Shown: positions 36,692 through 44,846 of the stretch, in pieces
How positions within the stretch are numbered: the stretch's first letter is position 1
How the letters are laid out: every line of letters starts with the position of its first letter
Assembly: GCA_030831085.1 (NCBI GenBank)
Contig: JAURLT010000062.1
Coordinates: forward strand, 53,046-117,045
Direction: 5' to 3'
DNA from: Gammaproteobacteria bacterium
Lineage (GTDB): Bacteria > Pseudomonadota > Gammaproteobacteria > Steroidobacterales > Steroidobacteraceae
DNA: 64,000 nucleotides
Notes under the pieces: generated by a model
The model's database searches: none
Seen by the model: only the letters and a program-made list of their open reading frames with translations
Told to the model about the DNA's origin: nothing
Made by a program: the position numbers and the translations under genes

Positions 36692-37392
36692 ATCAACCCG
36701 CCATCGGTGGGAATCACGGCACCGGTCATATAGGTCGAACCGGCTACCCAGTAGATCACCTCGGCAATTTCGCCCTCGGTCCCCTCGCGTCGCAGGGGAA
36801 TCCGGGCCAGCAATCGCTCCCGCGCCCGCTCCGCCACCGCAGCGGTCATCTCAGTCAATACAAAGCCAGGCACGATGAGATTCACCCGCACCTGGCGCGG
36901 CGCGAGCTCCACCGCCATCACCTGGGTGAGGCCCGCGAGGCCAGCCTTGGATGCGCCATAGGCCACATCTCCAGGAAAGCCGCGGAAGCCCACCACCGCA
37001 CCGACGTTGACCACTGACGCACCGGGCCCCATGTACGGCAAGGCGGCGCGAATGCAGTGCATGGCCCCCGACAGGTTGGTGGCGAGCACCGCGTTCCAAT
37101 CCTCGAGCGCCAGGCGCTCGAGCTTGCCGCCACGGTGCAGGCCGGCATTGTTAACCAGGACGTCGATCCCGCCCCACTCCGCTGCGACGCTCGCCATGGC
37201 TTCGGCCACCGAGACCGGATCACTAACGTCGGCGGTCAGCAGGAGATGCGAGCCCTCTCCCAGGAGAGCCGACAAACCGGGGGGCGGACGTCGCGCGAGC
37301 ACCGCCACGCGATCACCCGCCGCGAGGGCCCGCCTGACTGCCGCCAGCCCGATACCGCGCGATCCCCCGGTCACCACCCAGCGTCTGCTCAT
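36679..37392 (-). CDS. Short-chain dehydrogenase/reductase lacking the catalytic serine
   Basis: A 237-residue FabG-like SDR. The NADP-binding TGGSRGIG and ARRPP at the start, NNAG and the YGASKAG active-site Tyr/Lys are intact, as is the PGFVLTEMT loop. In FabG the catalytic Ser sits in the segment IGSVVG; here the codon is GCG and the segment reads VGAVVG, so the serine is replaced by Ala. Either the enzyme is impaired, uses a neighbouring group, or acts on an unusual substrate. It overlaps the kinase gene by 13 bases and would be read first in the SDR-kinase-ligase operon. A terminator for the TonB receptor gene lies just upstream. Confidence 0.88.
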   Translation of the reverse strand: MSRRWVVTGGSRGIGLAAVRRALAAGDRVAVLARRPPPGLSALLGEGSHLLLTADVSDPVSVAEAMASVAAEWGGIDVLVNNAGLHRGGKLERLALEDWNAVLATNLSGAMHCIRAALPYMGPGASVVNVGAVVGFRGFPGDVAYGASKAGLAGLTQVMAVELAPRQVRVNLIVPGFVLTEMTAAVAERARERLLARIPLRREGTEGEIAEVIYWVAGSTYMTGAVIPTDGGLMCNL

Positions 37393-37406
37393 ATCAGTCC
37401 AGTCCA

Positions 37407-37441
37407 GAAAAATGGCCCGGCGTCAGGGCAGACGCCGGGCC
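37407..37441 (-). terminator. Rho-independent terminator after the TonB receptor gene
   Basis: On the minus strand an 11-bp GC-rich stem (GGCCCGGCGTC pairing with GACGCCGGGCC, 37414-37441) is followed by a run of five T. It separates the receptor gene from the SDR operon, so the latter needs readthrough or its own promoter, which I do not see clearly. Confidence 0.85.
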
Positions 37442-37496
37442 GCATCAACTGCCACCCGGACGCTGGCGCGGCCAGGCCCGCGCCAGCCGGGATCCC

Positions 37497-39731
37497 TCAG
37501 AAGTTGTGGGTGATCCTCAGACCGTACATTCGCGGCGGTCTGGCGGCTGCATAGGTCCACAGGCCGGGGAATGTCACGCTGGTACCCACGTCGTAGGCCT
37601 GCGACCACACGTCCTCGTCAGTCAGGTTCAGGCCCCACAGGCTGACCATCGTGCTGCCAAAGGAGTAGTTCACCGAGGCATCAAGCGTGGTGTGGGAATC
37701 GACCTGGCTCTGCGGGGAATTGAGGAAGGTCAGTTCCTGCTCACCCGTATAGCGCAGGTCCGCCTGCAGGGTGACGCTACCTCCAAGTGCCTCATAGCTC
37801 AGGGTCGGCGACAGCGTCGCCGTCACCGGGGGGGCGCGGCGCAGGTCGAGATTGGACAGGTCGGTCAGGGTGATGGGGTCGATCAGCTTGTCGTACTTGG
37901 CATCAAGGATGCCGAGGTTCCCATTGAGCGTGAAGCTCTCGCTGATGACCGCCGAGAAGTCGATCTCGAGCCCGTTGATCTCGGCACTCGAGGCGTTGAC
38001 CACCAGCGTCTGCTGACCGGTGCCCTGCGAGGTGGGCACACTCTGCTCTTCCTGCTTGTCGTCGTACTTCATCATGAAGACCGAGCCGTTGAGGCGCAGG
38101 CGCCCGTCCAGCCACTCGCTCTTCCAGCCGAACTCATAGTTGTCGACGAACTCGGGGTCGTAGGCAATGGAGGCCGCCTCATAGGTGCCCGGTCGCCCGT
38201 TGAAGCCGCCGGCGCGGAAGCCGCGCGAGTACAGGCCGTAGACCATCGCATCGTCGTTGATGCGGTAGCGCAGGCTCACCTTCGGCGTGAACTCGCTCCA
38301 CGACTCGCGGAACGGATTATCGAGGCTGCCCTTCTGGGCGAGTTCCGGCATGAGCGGGTCGATAAGGCCGCTGGTCTTCTCGTCGCTGGTGTAGCGCCCC
38401 CCCAGGGTCAGGGTCCAGCTGTCATTGAACTTGTAGTCCCCCTCGAAAAAGAAGGCCTCGGACTCCGTGGTCTGGGCGACAGTCTGCAGGACGTTGAGCA
38501 CCGTCCCGAACGGCAGGCCGAAGAGCAGGTCGCCGAAGCCGATGTAGCTCGACAGGTCGATGCGGTAGTCGGACTCCCAGAGGTAGGCACCCACCGTATA
38601 GGAGAGCCGATCGCCGGTGCTGGTCAGGCGCAGTTCATGGCTGGTCTGGTTCCAGACCGCGGGACGATCGGTGTGGTACAGCGTCAGGGCGGTGCCGTCC
38701 CAGTCCTGGTAGACCTTTTCGTCGGTGGAAAAGTCACCCATCACGTAGTCCACCGACATGGTGTCGCTCACCTGCCAGCTGATATTCAGCAGGTGCAACT
38801 CAGAGTCGAAGTAGGACTGATAGGGATCGTCACCGTTCTGCAGCACCTTGTAGCGATCGCCGGACTGCGGCGTCGAGACGCCCTGGGCACACTGGCCGTA
38901 GAAAAAGCACCACGCCTGGTCGGCCTGGGCCATGTTGGAGACCGTGTTGGCGTCCTGGTCCTGCTCCGTCTTGTCGAAGCGATAGTAGATTTCCAGGTTG
39001 TCGGTAGGCCGGAAGGAGAAACTCGGGCTGACCGCCATGTACTCACTGGCGCCCACGTCCTTGCCCAGCGTCACGTTGCGGAACCAGCCGTCGTGCTCCC
39101 GCATGGCACCGCCGAGCCGGAAGGCGAACTTGTCGGACACGGCCACGTTGATGTAACCATCGAGCTGGGTATCGCCGTAGTTGCCGGCACCCGCCCGTAC
39201 CGCGCCGCCCCAGCCGTCATGGCTCGGGCGGCCACGGGTGACGTTGATGACCCCCGCGATTGAATTACGGCCGAACAGCGTACCCTGCGGGCCACGCAGG
39301 ATCTCGACGCCCTCGAGGTCCAGCGCCTTGAGCATCGCTCCCGAATTGACGCCGATGAACACGCCGTCGACGACCACGCCAGCCGTCGGGTCGAAGTTCT
39401 TCTCAACGTCCGTGGTCCCGATGCCGCGGATGGAGATGGCCGCGGGACTGCCCGGGCCCTGCTGTAGGTCGTTGATGACCAGGTTGGGCGCCGCGTTGGC
39501 AAAAGTCTGCAAGTCGAGATCGAAACGCCTCTGCAGGTCGGCGCTGCTCAGTGCGCTGATCGAAGTGCCGAGGTCCTGCAGGTTCTCCTCGCGCTTGCGG
39601 GCGGTGACCGTGATTTCCTCTAGCGTCCCGACCGAGGACTCCTGGGCCAATGCCGGAACCCAGGCGGATGTGCTGCCCAACGCAATCGCGACTGCCGACG
39701 AGGTCAGCAGATTCCGCTTCGACTTGATCAT
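37497..39731 (-). CDS. TonB-dependent outer membrane receptor
   Basis: A 744-residue outer-membrane beta-barrel with a signal peptide (about 1-29, ending PALAQ). A TonB box-like EEITVTARKREENLQD is followed by a plug domain with ISIRGIGTTDVEKNFDP, GVVVDGVFIG and LRGPQGTLFGRNSIAGVINV. The barrel ends YGLRITHNF with the terminal Phe needed for BAM recognition. The sequence resembles receptors of Proteobacteria that import terpenoids, sterols, aromatics or other large substrates rather than siderophores, but the ligand is not certain. GGAGG lies 10 nt before the ATG. The promoter overlaps operator copy C, shared with the divergent acyl-CoA dehydrogenase operon. Confidence 0.93.
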   Translation of the reverse strand: MIKSKRNLLTSSAVAIALGSTSAWVPALAQESSVGTLEEITVTARKREENLQDLGTSISALSSADLQRRFDLDLQTFANAAPNLVINDLQQGPGSPAAISIRGIGTTDVEKNFDPTAGVVVDGVFIGVNSGAMLKALDLEGVEILRGPQGTLFGRNSIAGVINVTRGRPSHDGWGGAVRAGAGNYGDTQLDGYINVAVSDKFAFRLGGAMREHDGWFRNVTLGKDVGASEYMAVSPSFSFRPTDNLEIYYRFDKTEQDQDANTVSNMAQADQAWCFFYGQCAQGVSTPQSGDRYKVLQNGDDPYQSYFDSELHLLNISWQVSDTMSVDYVMGDFSTDEKVYQDWDGTALTLYHTDRPAVWNQTSHELRLTSTGDRLSYTVGAYLWESDYRIDLSSYIGFGDLLFGLPFGTVLNVLQTVAQTTESEAFFFEGDYKFNDSWTLTLGGRYTSDEKTSGLIDPLMPELAQKGSLDNPFRESWSEFTPKVSLRYRINDDAMVYGLYSRGFRAGGFNGRPGTYEAASIAYDPEFVDNYEFGWKSEWLDGRLRLNGSVFMMKYDDKQEEQSVPTSQGTGQQTLVVNASSAEINGLEIDFSAVISESFTLNGNLGILDAKYDKLIDPITLTDLSNLDLRRAPPVTATLSPTLSYEALGGSVTLQADLRYTGEQELTFLNSPQSQVDSHTTLDASVNYSFGSTMVSLWGLNLTDEDVWSQAYDVGTSVTFPGLWTYAAARPPRMYGLRITHNF

Positions 39732-39840
39732 GCTCGTCCAACCTCCAGTAGATGAGAAACCAGTTACCAGTCTGGGGGCCTCGACGATGTTTCAGCGCAA
39801 CTTTTGATGCTGCAACGCTACGCCGTCCCCCAATGAGCCG

Positions 39841-39885
39841 AAGATAATCCGCTTGTTGTCGACAAGCAAGCGTAACCCCTATACT
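39841..39885. promoter_or_regulatory. Operator copy C with divergent promoters
   Basis: CTTGTTGTCGACAAGCAAG at 39852-39870 holds the perfect inverted repeat GCTTGT-TGTCG-ACAAGC (39851-39867). On the minus strand TTGCTT (39869-39864), a 17-bp spacer and TATCTT (39846-39841) drive the TonB receptor. On the plus strand TTGTCG (39856-39861), an 18-bp spacer and TATACT (39880-39885) drive the acyl-CoA dehydrogenase operon. One bound dimer would overlap both -35 elements. Confidence 0.75.
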
Positions 39886-39974
39886 CGTCCGCGAATCACC
39901 GCGAGTGTGGCGTCGAAGTCACACCTTGCCCGTATTTTTGCGCTGCAAAGCGTGCTTCGATCAGGAGTGTTCAC

Positions 39975-41288
39975 GTGGCTTGGGACTTCGAGACCGATCC
40001 GGACTTCCAGAAGAAACTCGACTGGATGGATGAGTTTGTTAGCCGGGAAATCGAGCCGCTCGACCTCATCTTTCGAGGGCCAGCTGATCCTTTCGACCCC
40101 TCCCTGCCAGGTCCCACTGCGGCCATGGCGCCCCTCAAGAAGCAGGTCCAGGAGCGTGGGCTGTGGGCGTGCCACCTGGGACCCGAGCTCGGCGGGCAGG
40201 GTTACGGGCAACTGAAGCTGGGATTGATGAACGAGATCCTCGGGCGCAGCCGCTTTGCGCCGACGGTCTTCGGCTGCCAGGCACCGGACACCGGCAATGC
40301 CGAAATCCTCGCGCGCTTCGGCAGCCCAGAGCAGAAGCAGCGCTATCTGCAGCCGCTCCTCGCCGGCGAGATTGCCTCCTGCTACTCCATGACCGAACCG
40401 CAAGCGGGCGCCGATCCCGGTCAGTTCACCTGCCGGGCAGTCCTGGAAGGCAACCAGTGGGTCATCAACGGGGAAAAGTGGTTTGCCTCGCACGCCGACT
40501 TCTCGCGCTTCCTGCTGGTGGTGGTTGTGACCAATCCGGACGTACCGATTCACCAGGGCGCCTCGATCCTGGTCGTGGACCGTGACACGCCGGGGCTTGA
40601 GGTGGTTCGCAATACTGCGGTGGGCATGCGCGAAGAGCCCGGGTCGGGGGTGCACGGTTACCTCCGCTTCACCGACTGCCGGGTGCCCCGCGAGGCGATA
40701 CTCGGCAAGCCCGGCCAGGGCTTCGAGGTGGCCCAGTCCAGGCTCGGTGGCGGGCGCATCCATCATGCGATGCGCACCGTCGGCCTGCTGAAACGTGCGC
40801 TGGACATGATGTGCGAACGTGCGCTCAGCCGTCGAACCAAGGGTGAACTGCTGGCGGACAAGCAGATGACCCAGGAGAAAATTGCCGACTCCTACATCCA
40901 GATCACCCAGTTCAGGCTGCATGTGCTTTATGCCGCCTGGCTGATCGACAAGCACCAGGCCTACACCCGCGAGGTGCGCCGGGAGATCGCTGCGGTCAAG
41001 GCCGCCATGCCCGGGGTCCTGCGTGACGTGGTCTATCGCGCCCTGCACCTGCACGGCTCGCTGGGCATGTCCAACGAAACGCCGCTGATGGGGATGTGGG
41101 CCATGGTGCCCGAAATGGGCATCGTCGATGGCCCAACCGAGGTCCACAAGGTGGCCGTGGCCAAGGAAGTCCTGCGGGGACGCGAGGCGTCCACGGGCCT
41201 GTTTCCAGGTTACTACCTCCCCAATGCCCTGCAGGCGGTTGGCGACCGCTTCGCGGGATTGCTCGAGCGGGAGGTCGGCAACCTATAA
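39975..41288 (+). CDS. Acyl-CoA dehydrogenase, ACAD10/11-like
   Basis: A 437-residue FAD enzyme that dehydrogenates acyl-CoA. The motifs CYSMTEPQAGADPGQF and GNQWVINGEKWFASHAD are the middle-domain FAD contacts, followed by RLGGGRIHHAMRTVG and LHLHGSLGMSNETPL. Near the end, MGIVDGPTEVHKVAVAKEVL replaces the usual YEGT catalytic Glu region with DGPTEVHK, as in the ACAD10/11 group. Those enzymes act with an APH kinase on 4-hydroxyacyl-CoAs, and such a kinase is encoded 3 kb away. The GTG start has AGGAG 7 nt upstream. It heads a six-gene operon running through the TetR gene, with operator copy C in its promoter. Confidence 0.92.
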   Translation: MAWDFETDPDFQKKLDWMDEFVSREIEPLDLIFRGPADPFDPSLPGPTAAMAPLKKQVQERGLWACHLGPELGGQGYGQLKLGLMNEILGRSRFAPTVFGCQAPDTGNAEILARFGSPEQKQRYLQPLLAGEIASCYSMTEPQAGADPGQFTCRAVLEGNQWVINGEKWFASHADFSRFLLVVVVTNPDVPIHQGASILVVDRDTPGLEVVRNTAVGMREEPGSGVHGYLRFTDCRVPREAILGKPGQGFEVAQSRLGGGRIHHAMRTVGLLKRALDMMCERALSRRTKGELLADKQMTQEKIADSYIQITQFRLHVLYAAWLIDKHQAYTREVRREIAAVKAAMPGVLRDVVYRALHLHGSLGMSNETPLMGMWAMVPEMGIVDGPTEVHKVAVAKEVLRGREASTGLFPGYYLPNALQAVGDRFAGLLEREVGNL

Positions 41289-41317
41289 TCCGATCGCAGG
41301 CAGAGGGGGATATAACC

Positions 41318-41797
41318 ATGGACATGCAGAAGACCATAGAACGCTTGCTCGCCCGGGTTGACGAACTGGAAAGCCGCCAGGCCATGCGTGACCTGGTCAC
41401 CGACTACTGCCAGGGCTTCGACCACCTGGATTTCGACCGCTTCCTGACCATCTGGTGGGAGGATTGCACCTGGGACATCGGCCCCCCGTTCGGTTCCTTC
41501 CAGGGTCATGCGGGCATCGACAAGGCCGTCAGGGAGGTGCTGTGGCCGGTCTGGCGTGAGACCCACCACCTGACCAGCAACCTGAAGGTGCGCTTCATCG
41601 ACGCCGACAACGCCGAGGGCGAGTGCGACGTGGATTGCATGGGCGCCACCCGCGACGACGTCGTGCAGATGATCAGCGCCACCTACCGCGACCATTTCCA
41701 GCGCCGCAACGGCACCTGGAAGATCCTGCGCCGCGGCGTCCAGATCCACTACTTCAACCCCATTCCGGGCGCGCAGATGAGCGCGCCCAAGGCCTGA
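41318..41797 (+). CDS. SnoaL/NTF2-like protein
   Basis: A 159-residue small cone-fold protein. An N-terminal helix (TIERLLARVDELESRQAMRD) leads into LVTDYCQGFDHLDFDRFLTIWWEDCTWD and ends TWKILRRGVQIHYFNPIPG, the SnoaL-like domain common in polyketide cyclases, limonene-epoxide hydrolase relatives, ketosteroid isomerase relatives and ring-hydroxylating dioxygenase beta subunits. AGAGGGGG precedes the ATG; the open frame upstream overlaps the dehydrogenase gene in another phase. No dioxygenase alpha subunit is nearby, so an isomerase, dehydratase or hydrolase role in the pathway is more likely. Confidence 0.8.
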   Translation: MDMQKTIERLLARVDELESRQAMRDLVTDYCQGFDHLDFDRFLTIWWEDCTWDIGPPFGSFQGHAGIDKAVREVLWPVWRETHHLTSNLKVRFIDADNAEGECDVDCMGATRDDVVQMISATYRDHFQRRNGTWKILRRGVQIHYFNPIPGAQMSAPKA

Positions 41798-41812
41798 TCA
41801 CCGGAGGTTCGC

Positions 41813-42619
41813 ATGCCTTACCTGGCCGTCGCCGAGCAGCGCAGCATCTATTACGAATACAACCGCGGGAGCCATCTGCCCATCCTCATGATCCACGGAT
41901 GGGGCATGAGTTGCCGGGTGTGGGATTCCACGGTCGTGGCCCTGCGCGAAGCGGGCCATGGCGTCGTGTGTTTCGACCAGCGCGGCTGCGGCGAGTCGGA
42001 CAAGGACTTTGCCGAGGTCTCCATCGAGTCTTCCGCCAGCGATGCGGTCGCGCTGCTCGACCACCTGGCCATTCCCCGCGTGGCACTCAACGGCTGGTCG
42101 CTCGGCGGGGCGATCGCCGCCGAGACCGCGGCCCGGCTGGGAACCCGCTGCGCGGGCCTGGTGCTGACCACCGCCGCCACGCCCCGCTATACGCAGGCGC
42201 CGGACTTCCCGCATGGCAACCCGCCCGGCAGCACCGCTGAAACCGTCAAGCTGTTGCGTGAGAACCGCGCGGCCTTCCTGATGGGACTGACCCAGGCGGT
42301 ATGCGCAGTGCCCCAGCCCGACGCGGTGATCAACTGGATGTGGTCGATCTTCATGCAGACCTCACCCAATGCCGACGAGGCACTCGGTCAGCTCGACACC
42401 GTGGACCAGCGCCAGTTGCTGGCGGCGCTGCAAGTCCCGGTACTGGCCGTGGTGGGCGGCAAGGACCAGATCGTGCCCCCGGACATCTGCCGGCTGGGCG
42501 CGAGTATCGCCCCGCAGGGACGGCTGGTCGAGTTTGCGGAGTGCGGCCACGCGCCCTTCGTCGAGGACGGTCCACGGTACCGGCGAGAACTGCTCGATTT
42601 CATGGCCGGCCTGGCCTGA
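41813..42619 (+). CDS. Alpha/beta hydrolase
   Basis: A 268-residue cytosolic hydrolase. LMIHGWGMSCRVWD is the oxyanion-hole strand, VVCFDQRGCGESDKD the following loop, NGWSLGGAIAAE the nucleophile elbow (GWSLGG), VVGGKDQIVPPD the acid segment and AECGHAPFVEDGP the catalytic His. The overall pattern resembles esterases, lactonases and non-haem haloperoxidases. In this operon the product of the Baeyer-Villiger monooxygenase, an ester or lactone, is the most economical substrate (inference). It lies 15 bases after the NTF2-like gene. Confidence 0.9.
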   Translation: MPYLAVAEQRSIYYEYNRGSHLPILMIHGWGMSCRVWDSTVVALREAGHGVVCFDQRGCGESDKDFAEVSIESSASDAVALLDHLAIPRVALNGWSLGGAIAAETAARLGTRCAGLVLTTAATPRYTQAPDFPHGNPPGSTAETVKLLRENRAAFLMGLTQAVCAVPQPDAVINWMWSIFMQTSPNADEALGQLDTVDQRQLLAALQVPVLAVVGGKDQIVPPDICRLGASIAPQGRLVEFAECGHAPFVEDGPRYRRELLDFMAGLA

Positions 42620-42632
42620 GGGAGCACGCGAG

Positions 42633-43646
42633 ATGACTCGACAAGTGAACTTCGGCCTCTGGTACGACTTCCGCAACCCCGCTCCTTGGAACATCCCCTT
42701 CGAGACCCTCTACGCCCAGTGCCTCGACCAGATTGTAGAGGCCGAGAGGATCGGCTTCGATTCGGTCTGGATTACCGAGCACCACTTCTGCGAGGACGGC
42801 TATACGCCCTCGCCGCTGGTGCTGGCGAGCGCCATCGGGGCGCGCACCCGCCGCCTGCGCATGGGGACCAACCTGATGATCCTCCCCCTGCATAATCCGG
42901 TCCGGATCGCCGAAGACTCGGCCACCCTGTCGCTGCTCACCGGCGGTCGTTTCGACCTCGGCGTCGGCATCGGTTACCGCGAGATGGAATTCAGGGAATT
43001 CGGTCGGGAACTCAAGCATCGGCCGAGCCTCATCGAGGAGGCCATGACCATCATCCGGCGGGCCTGGGCCGGCGAGCGCATCAACTTCGAGGGCAAACGG
43101 TTCAAGGTCGGAGACCTGCGCGTCCTGCCTGCACCGGAACACCTCCCCAAGTTGTACCTGGGCGGCATGGCGGAACCTGCCATCGATCGCGCGGCCCGGA
43201 TCGCCGACGGCTTCCTGTCTACGGGTGGCATCGGCCACGATACTTACGTGGAGTGCCTCAAGCGCAACGGTCGCGACCCGGCCGACGGGGTCATCATCGC
43301 GGGACATTGGGCAATCATCTCCGACGACCCGGAACGGGAGGCGGAAATCGTCGGCCCGCACGTGCTGTACCAGAGCAACCAGTACATCGAGTGGGGGGCC
43401 TTTGGTCCGCCTGACGCGGTACCGAGGTTCCCCGACGCCGCCACGGCGCTGGCACAGGGCCTGTACGAACTGTGGGACGCGGATACCGCGGTGGAACGGC
43501 TGACCGCGATGCTGCAGGCCTACCCACAGGTGCGCGACGTCCACTTCTGGGCCCGGTTCCCCGGCGAGCCGGTCGCCTCCGGTCAGCGCCGCATCGAATA
43601 CATCGCCAGCAAGGTGCTGCCGAGGTTGCGGGAAGCGCTAAAGTAG
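42633..43646 (+). CDS. LLM-class (luciferase-like) oxidoreductase, FMN or F420 dependent
   Basis: A 337-residue TIM-barrel protein of the bacterial luciferase superfamily. It starts VNFGLWYDFRNP and contains the IGFDSVWITEHHFCEDGY segment, RLRMGTNLMILPLHNPVRIA and the GGRFDLGVGIGYREMEF loop typical of the family. Members use either FMNH2 with O2 or coenzyme F420, and sequence inspection alone does not separate the two. A flavin-reductase gene follows by 7 bases, favouring an FMNH2-dependent monooxygenase, while the F420 locus 1.2 kb further favours F420. The ATG at 42633 is preceded by GGGAGCACGCGAG. Confidence 0.88.
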   Translation: MTRQVNFGLWYDFRNPAPWNIPFETLYAQCLDQIVEAERIGFDSVWITEHHFCEDGYTPSPLVLASAIGARTRRLRMGTNLMILPLHNPVRIAEDSATLSLLTGGRFDLGVGIGYREMEFREFGRELKHRPSLIEEAMTIIRRAWAGERINFEGKRFKVGDLRVLPAPEHLPKLYLGGMAEPAIDRAARIADGFLSTGGIGHDTYVECLKRNGRDPADGVIIAGHWAIISDDPEREAEIVGPHVLYQSNQYIEWGAFGPPDAVPRFPDAATALAQGLYELWDADTAVERLTAMLQAYPQVRDVHFWARFPGEPVASGQRRIEYIASKVLPRLREALK

Positions 43647-43653
43647 CCGCCGG

Positions 43654-44142
43654 ATGAGCCAGGCACTACGCAGGGCGCTGGGTCAGTTCGCGACCGGCGT
43701 CACCGTCATTACGACCCTCGGCAGCGACGGGCGCCCGGTGGGCATAACCGCCAACAGCTTCAGCTCCCTGTCGCTGGATCCCCCACTCGTGCTGTGGAGC
43801 ATCGGCTGCAAGTCCAGTAACTTCGTCCACTTCGAGGCGGCGCCCTGCTTCGCTGTCCACGTGCTGCACGCAGGGCAGGCGGACCTGGCCGCCCGTTTTG
43901 CCAGCCGCGACGTCGATCGCTTCGAGGGCATTTCAGCCAGCGCAGGCGCCAGTGGCGCGCCGCAGCTCCACGACTACCTCGCGCGCTTCGACTGCGCCAC
44001 CGAGGCGCGCCTGCCAGGTGGTGACCACCTCATCCTGGTGGGCAAGGTGCTGGCCTTCGATGAGCGAGGGGGGCTTGCTCCCCTGGTCTTCCACGGTGGA
44101 CGCTACGCGAGCTTGAACAACGAACAAGGATCCGCCCCATGA
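43654..44142 (+). CDS. Flavin reductase-like (split-barrel) protein
   Basis: A 162-residue protein of the HpaC/flavin reductase family, which supplies reduced FMN to a partner monooxygenase using NAD(P)H. It opens FATGVTVITTLGSDGRPVG, continues ITANSFSSLSLDPPLVLWSI (flavin-binding loop) and ends VFHGGRYASLN, all family signatures. It lies 7 bases after the LLM gene, and the TetR start overlaps its stop (ATGA), so the three are one transcript. It is the expected partner of the LLM monooxygenase, although some members of this fold bind F420. Confidence 0.9.
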   Translation: MSQALRRALGQFATGVTVITTLGSDGRPVGITANSFSSLSLDPPLVLWSIGCKSSNFVHFEAAPCFAVHVLHAGQADLAARFASRDVDRFEGISASAGASGAPQLHDYLARFDCATEARLPGGDHLILVGKVLAFDERGGLAPLVFHGGRYASLNNEQGSAP

Positions 44143-44828
44143 CGCAACCGCCAGCCAGCCCGCTTCGCAAGGGTACGCGCGCCGAGAGAGCGGCCCTGTC
44201 CGACCGCCGCCTGACTGAGGCTGCCATCGAATTACTGGTCAAGCGTGGCATCCAGGGCACCACCCTGCAGGCGGTGGGTCACCTCGCCGGCTACAGCCGG
44301 GGCCTCGCGACCCATCGCTTCGGCTCCAAGGCAGGGCTGTTCGGCAACCTGCTGAAGGTGGCCAGCACCGACTGGCTGGAGCGCGTCCAGAAAGCGGTCG
44401 GCACCAAGGTTGGCGCGGAGGCCCTCTGTGCGGCCACCGACGCCGCGGAGCAGTTCATCAAGGACCGGCCCGACGAGGTCCGCGCCATGTATATCCTGTG
44501 GTTCCTGGGCATCGATCCCAGAGCGGGATATCACTCCAACATCGGCAACGTTCACCGCGCCCAGCGACGGGACGTGGCCGAGTGGATCCGGGCCGGCCAG
44601 CGCGCTGGGAGGGTGGACTCTGCGGTGGACCCTATTCGGGTCGCTGAACAATATGCGGCGTCGATGGCGGGCATCGTCTATCAGTGGCTAGCCAACCCGC
44701 AGATGCCGCTACACGCCATGTTCACCCAACTCAAGGCGGACCTGCATGCGCGACTCGAACGCCCTGGGCCCACTCAGGGCGCCCAGCGCACCCGCCCCAC
44801 ACCCAAGGCAGTCAGCAGCCGCCGCTAG
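44139..44828 (+). CDS. TetR/AcrR family transcriptional regulator
   Basis: A 229-residue repressor. The N-terminal HTH is LTEAAIELLVKRGIQGTTLQAVGHLAGYSRGLATHRFGSK split over residues about 28-68, with the recognition helix around AGYSRGLATHRFG. The C-terminal ligand-binding domain includes TDAAEQFIKDRPDEVRAMYI and GIVYQWLANPQMP. It is the sixth gene of the acyl-CoA dehydrogenase operon and overlaps the flavin reductase by 4 bases. It is the only local TetR, so it is the best candidate to bind the four repeated operators at 25538, 29455, 39852 and 46639, including the one controlling its own operon. An acyl-CoA ligand is plausible. Confidence 0.92.
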   Translation: MTQPPASPLRKGTRAERAALSDRRLTEAAIELLVKRGIQGTTLQAVGHLAGYSRGLATHRFGSKAGLFGNLLKVASTDWLERVQKAVGTKVGAEALCAATDAAEQFIKDRPDEVRAMYILWFLGIDPRAGYHSNIGNVHRAQRRDVAEWIRAGQRAGRVDSAVDPIRVAEQYAASMAGIVYQWLANPQMPLHAMFTQLKADLHARLERPGPTQGAQRTRPTPKAVSSRR

Positions 44829-44846
44829 GCCGGGCGAAACGTCGTC

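Noticed and set aside
37506..39263. 585-codon open frame antisense to the TonB receptor
   Set aside because: The sense strand has all receptor landmarks; the antisense product is low-complexity and matches nothing.
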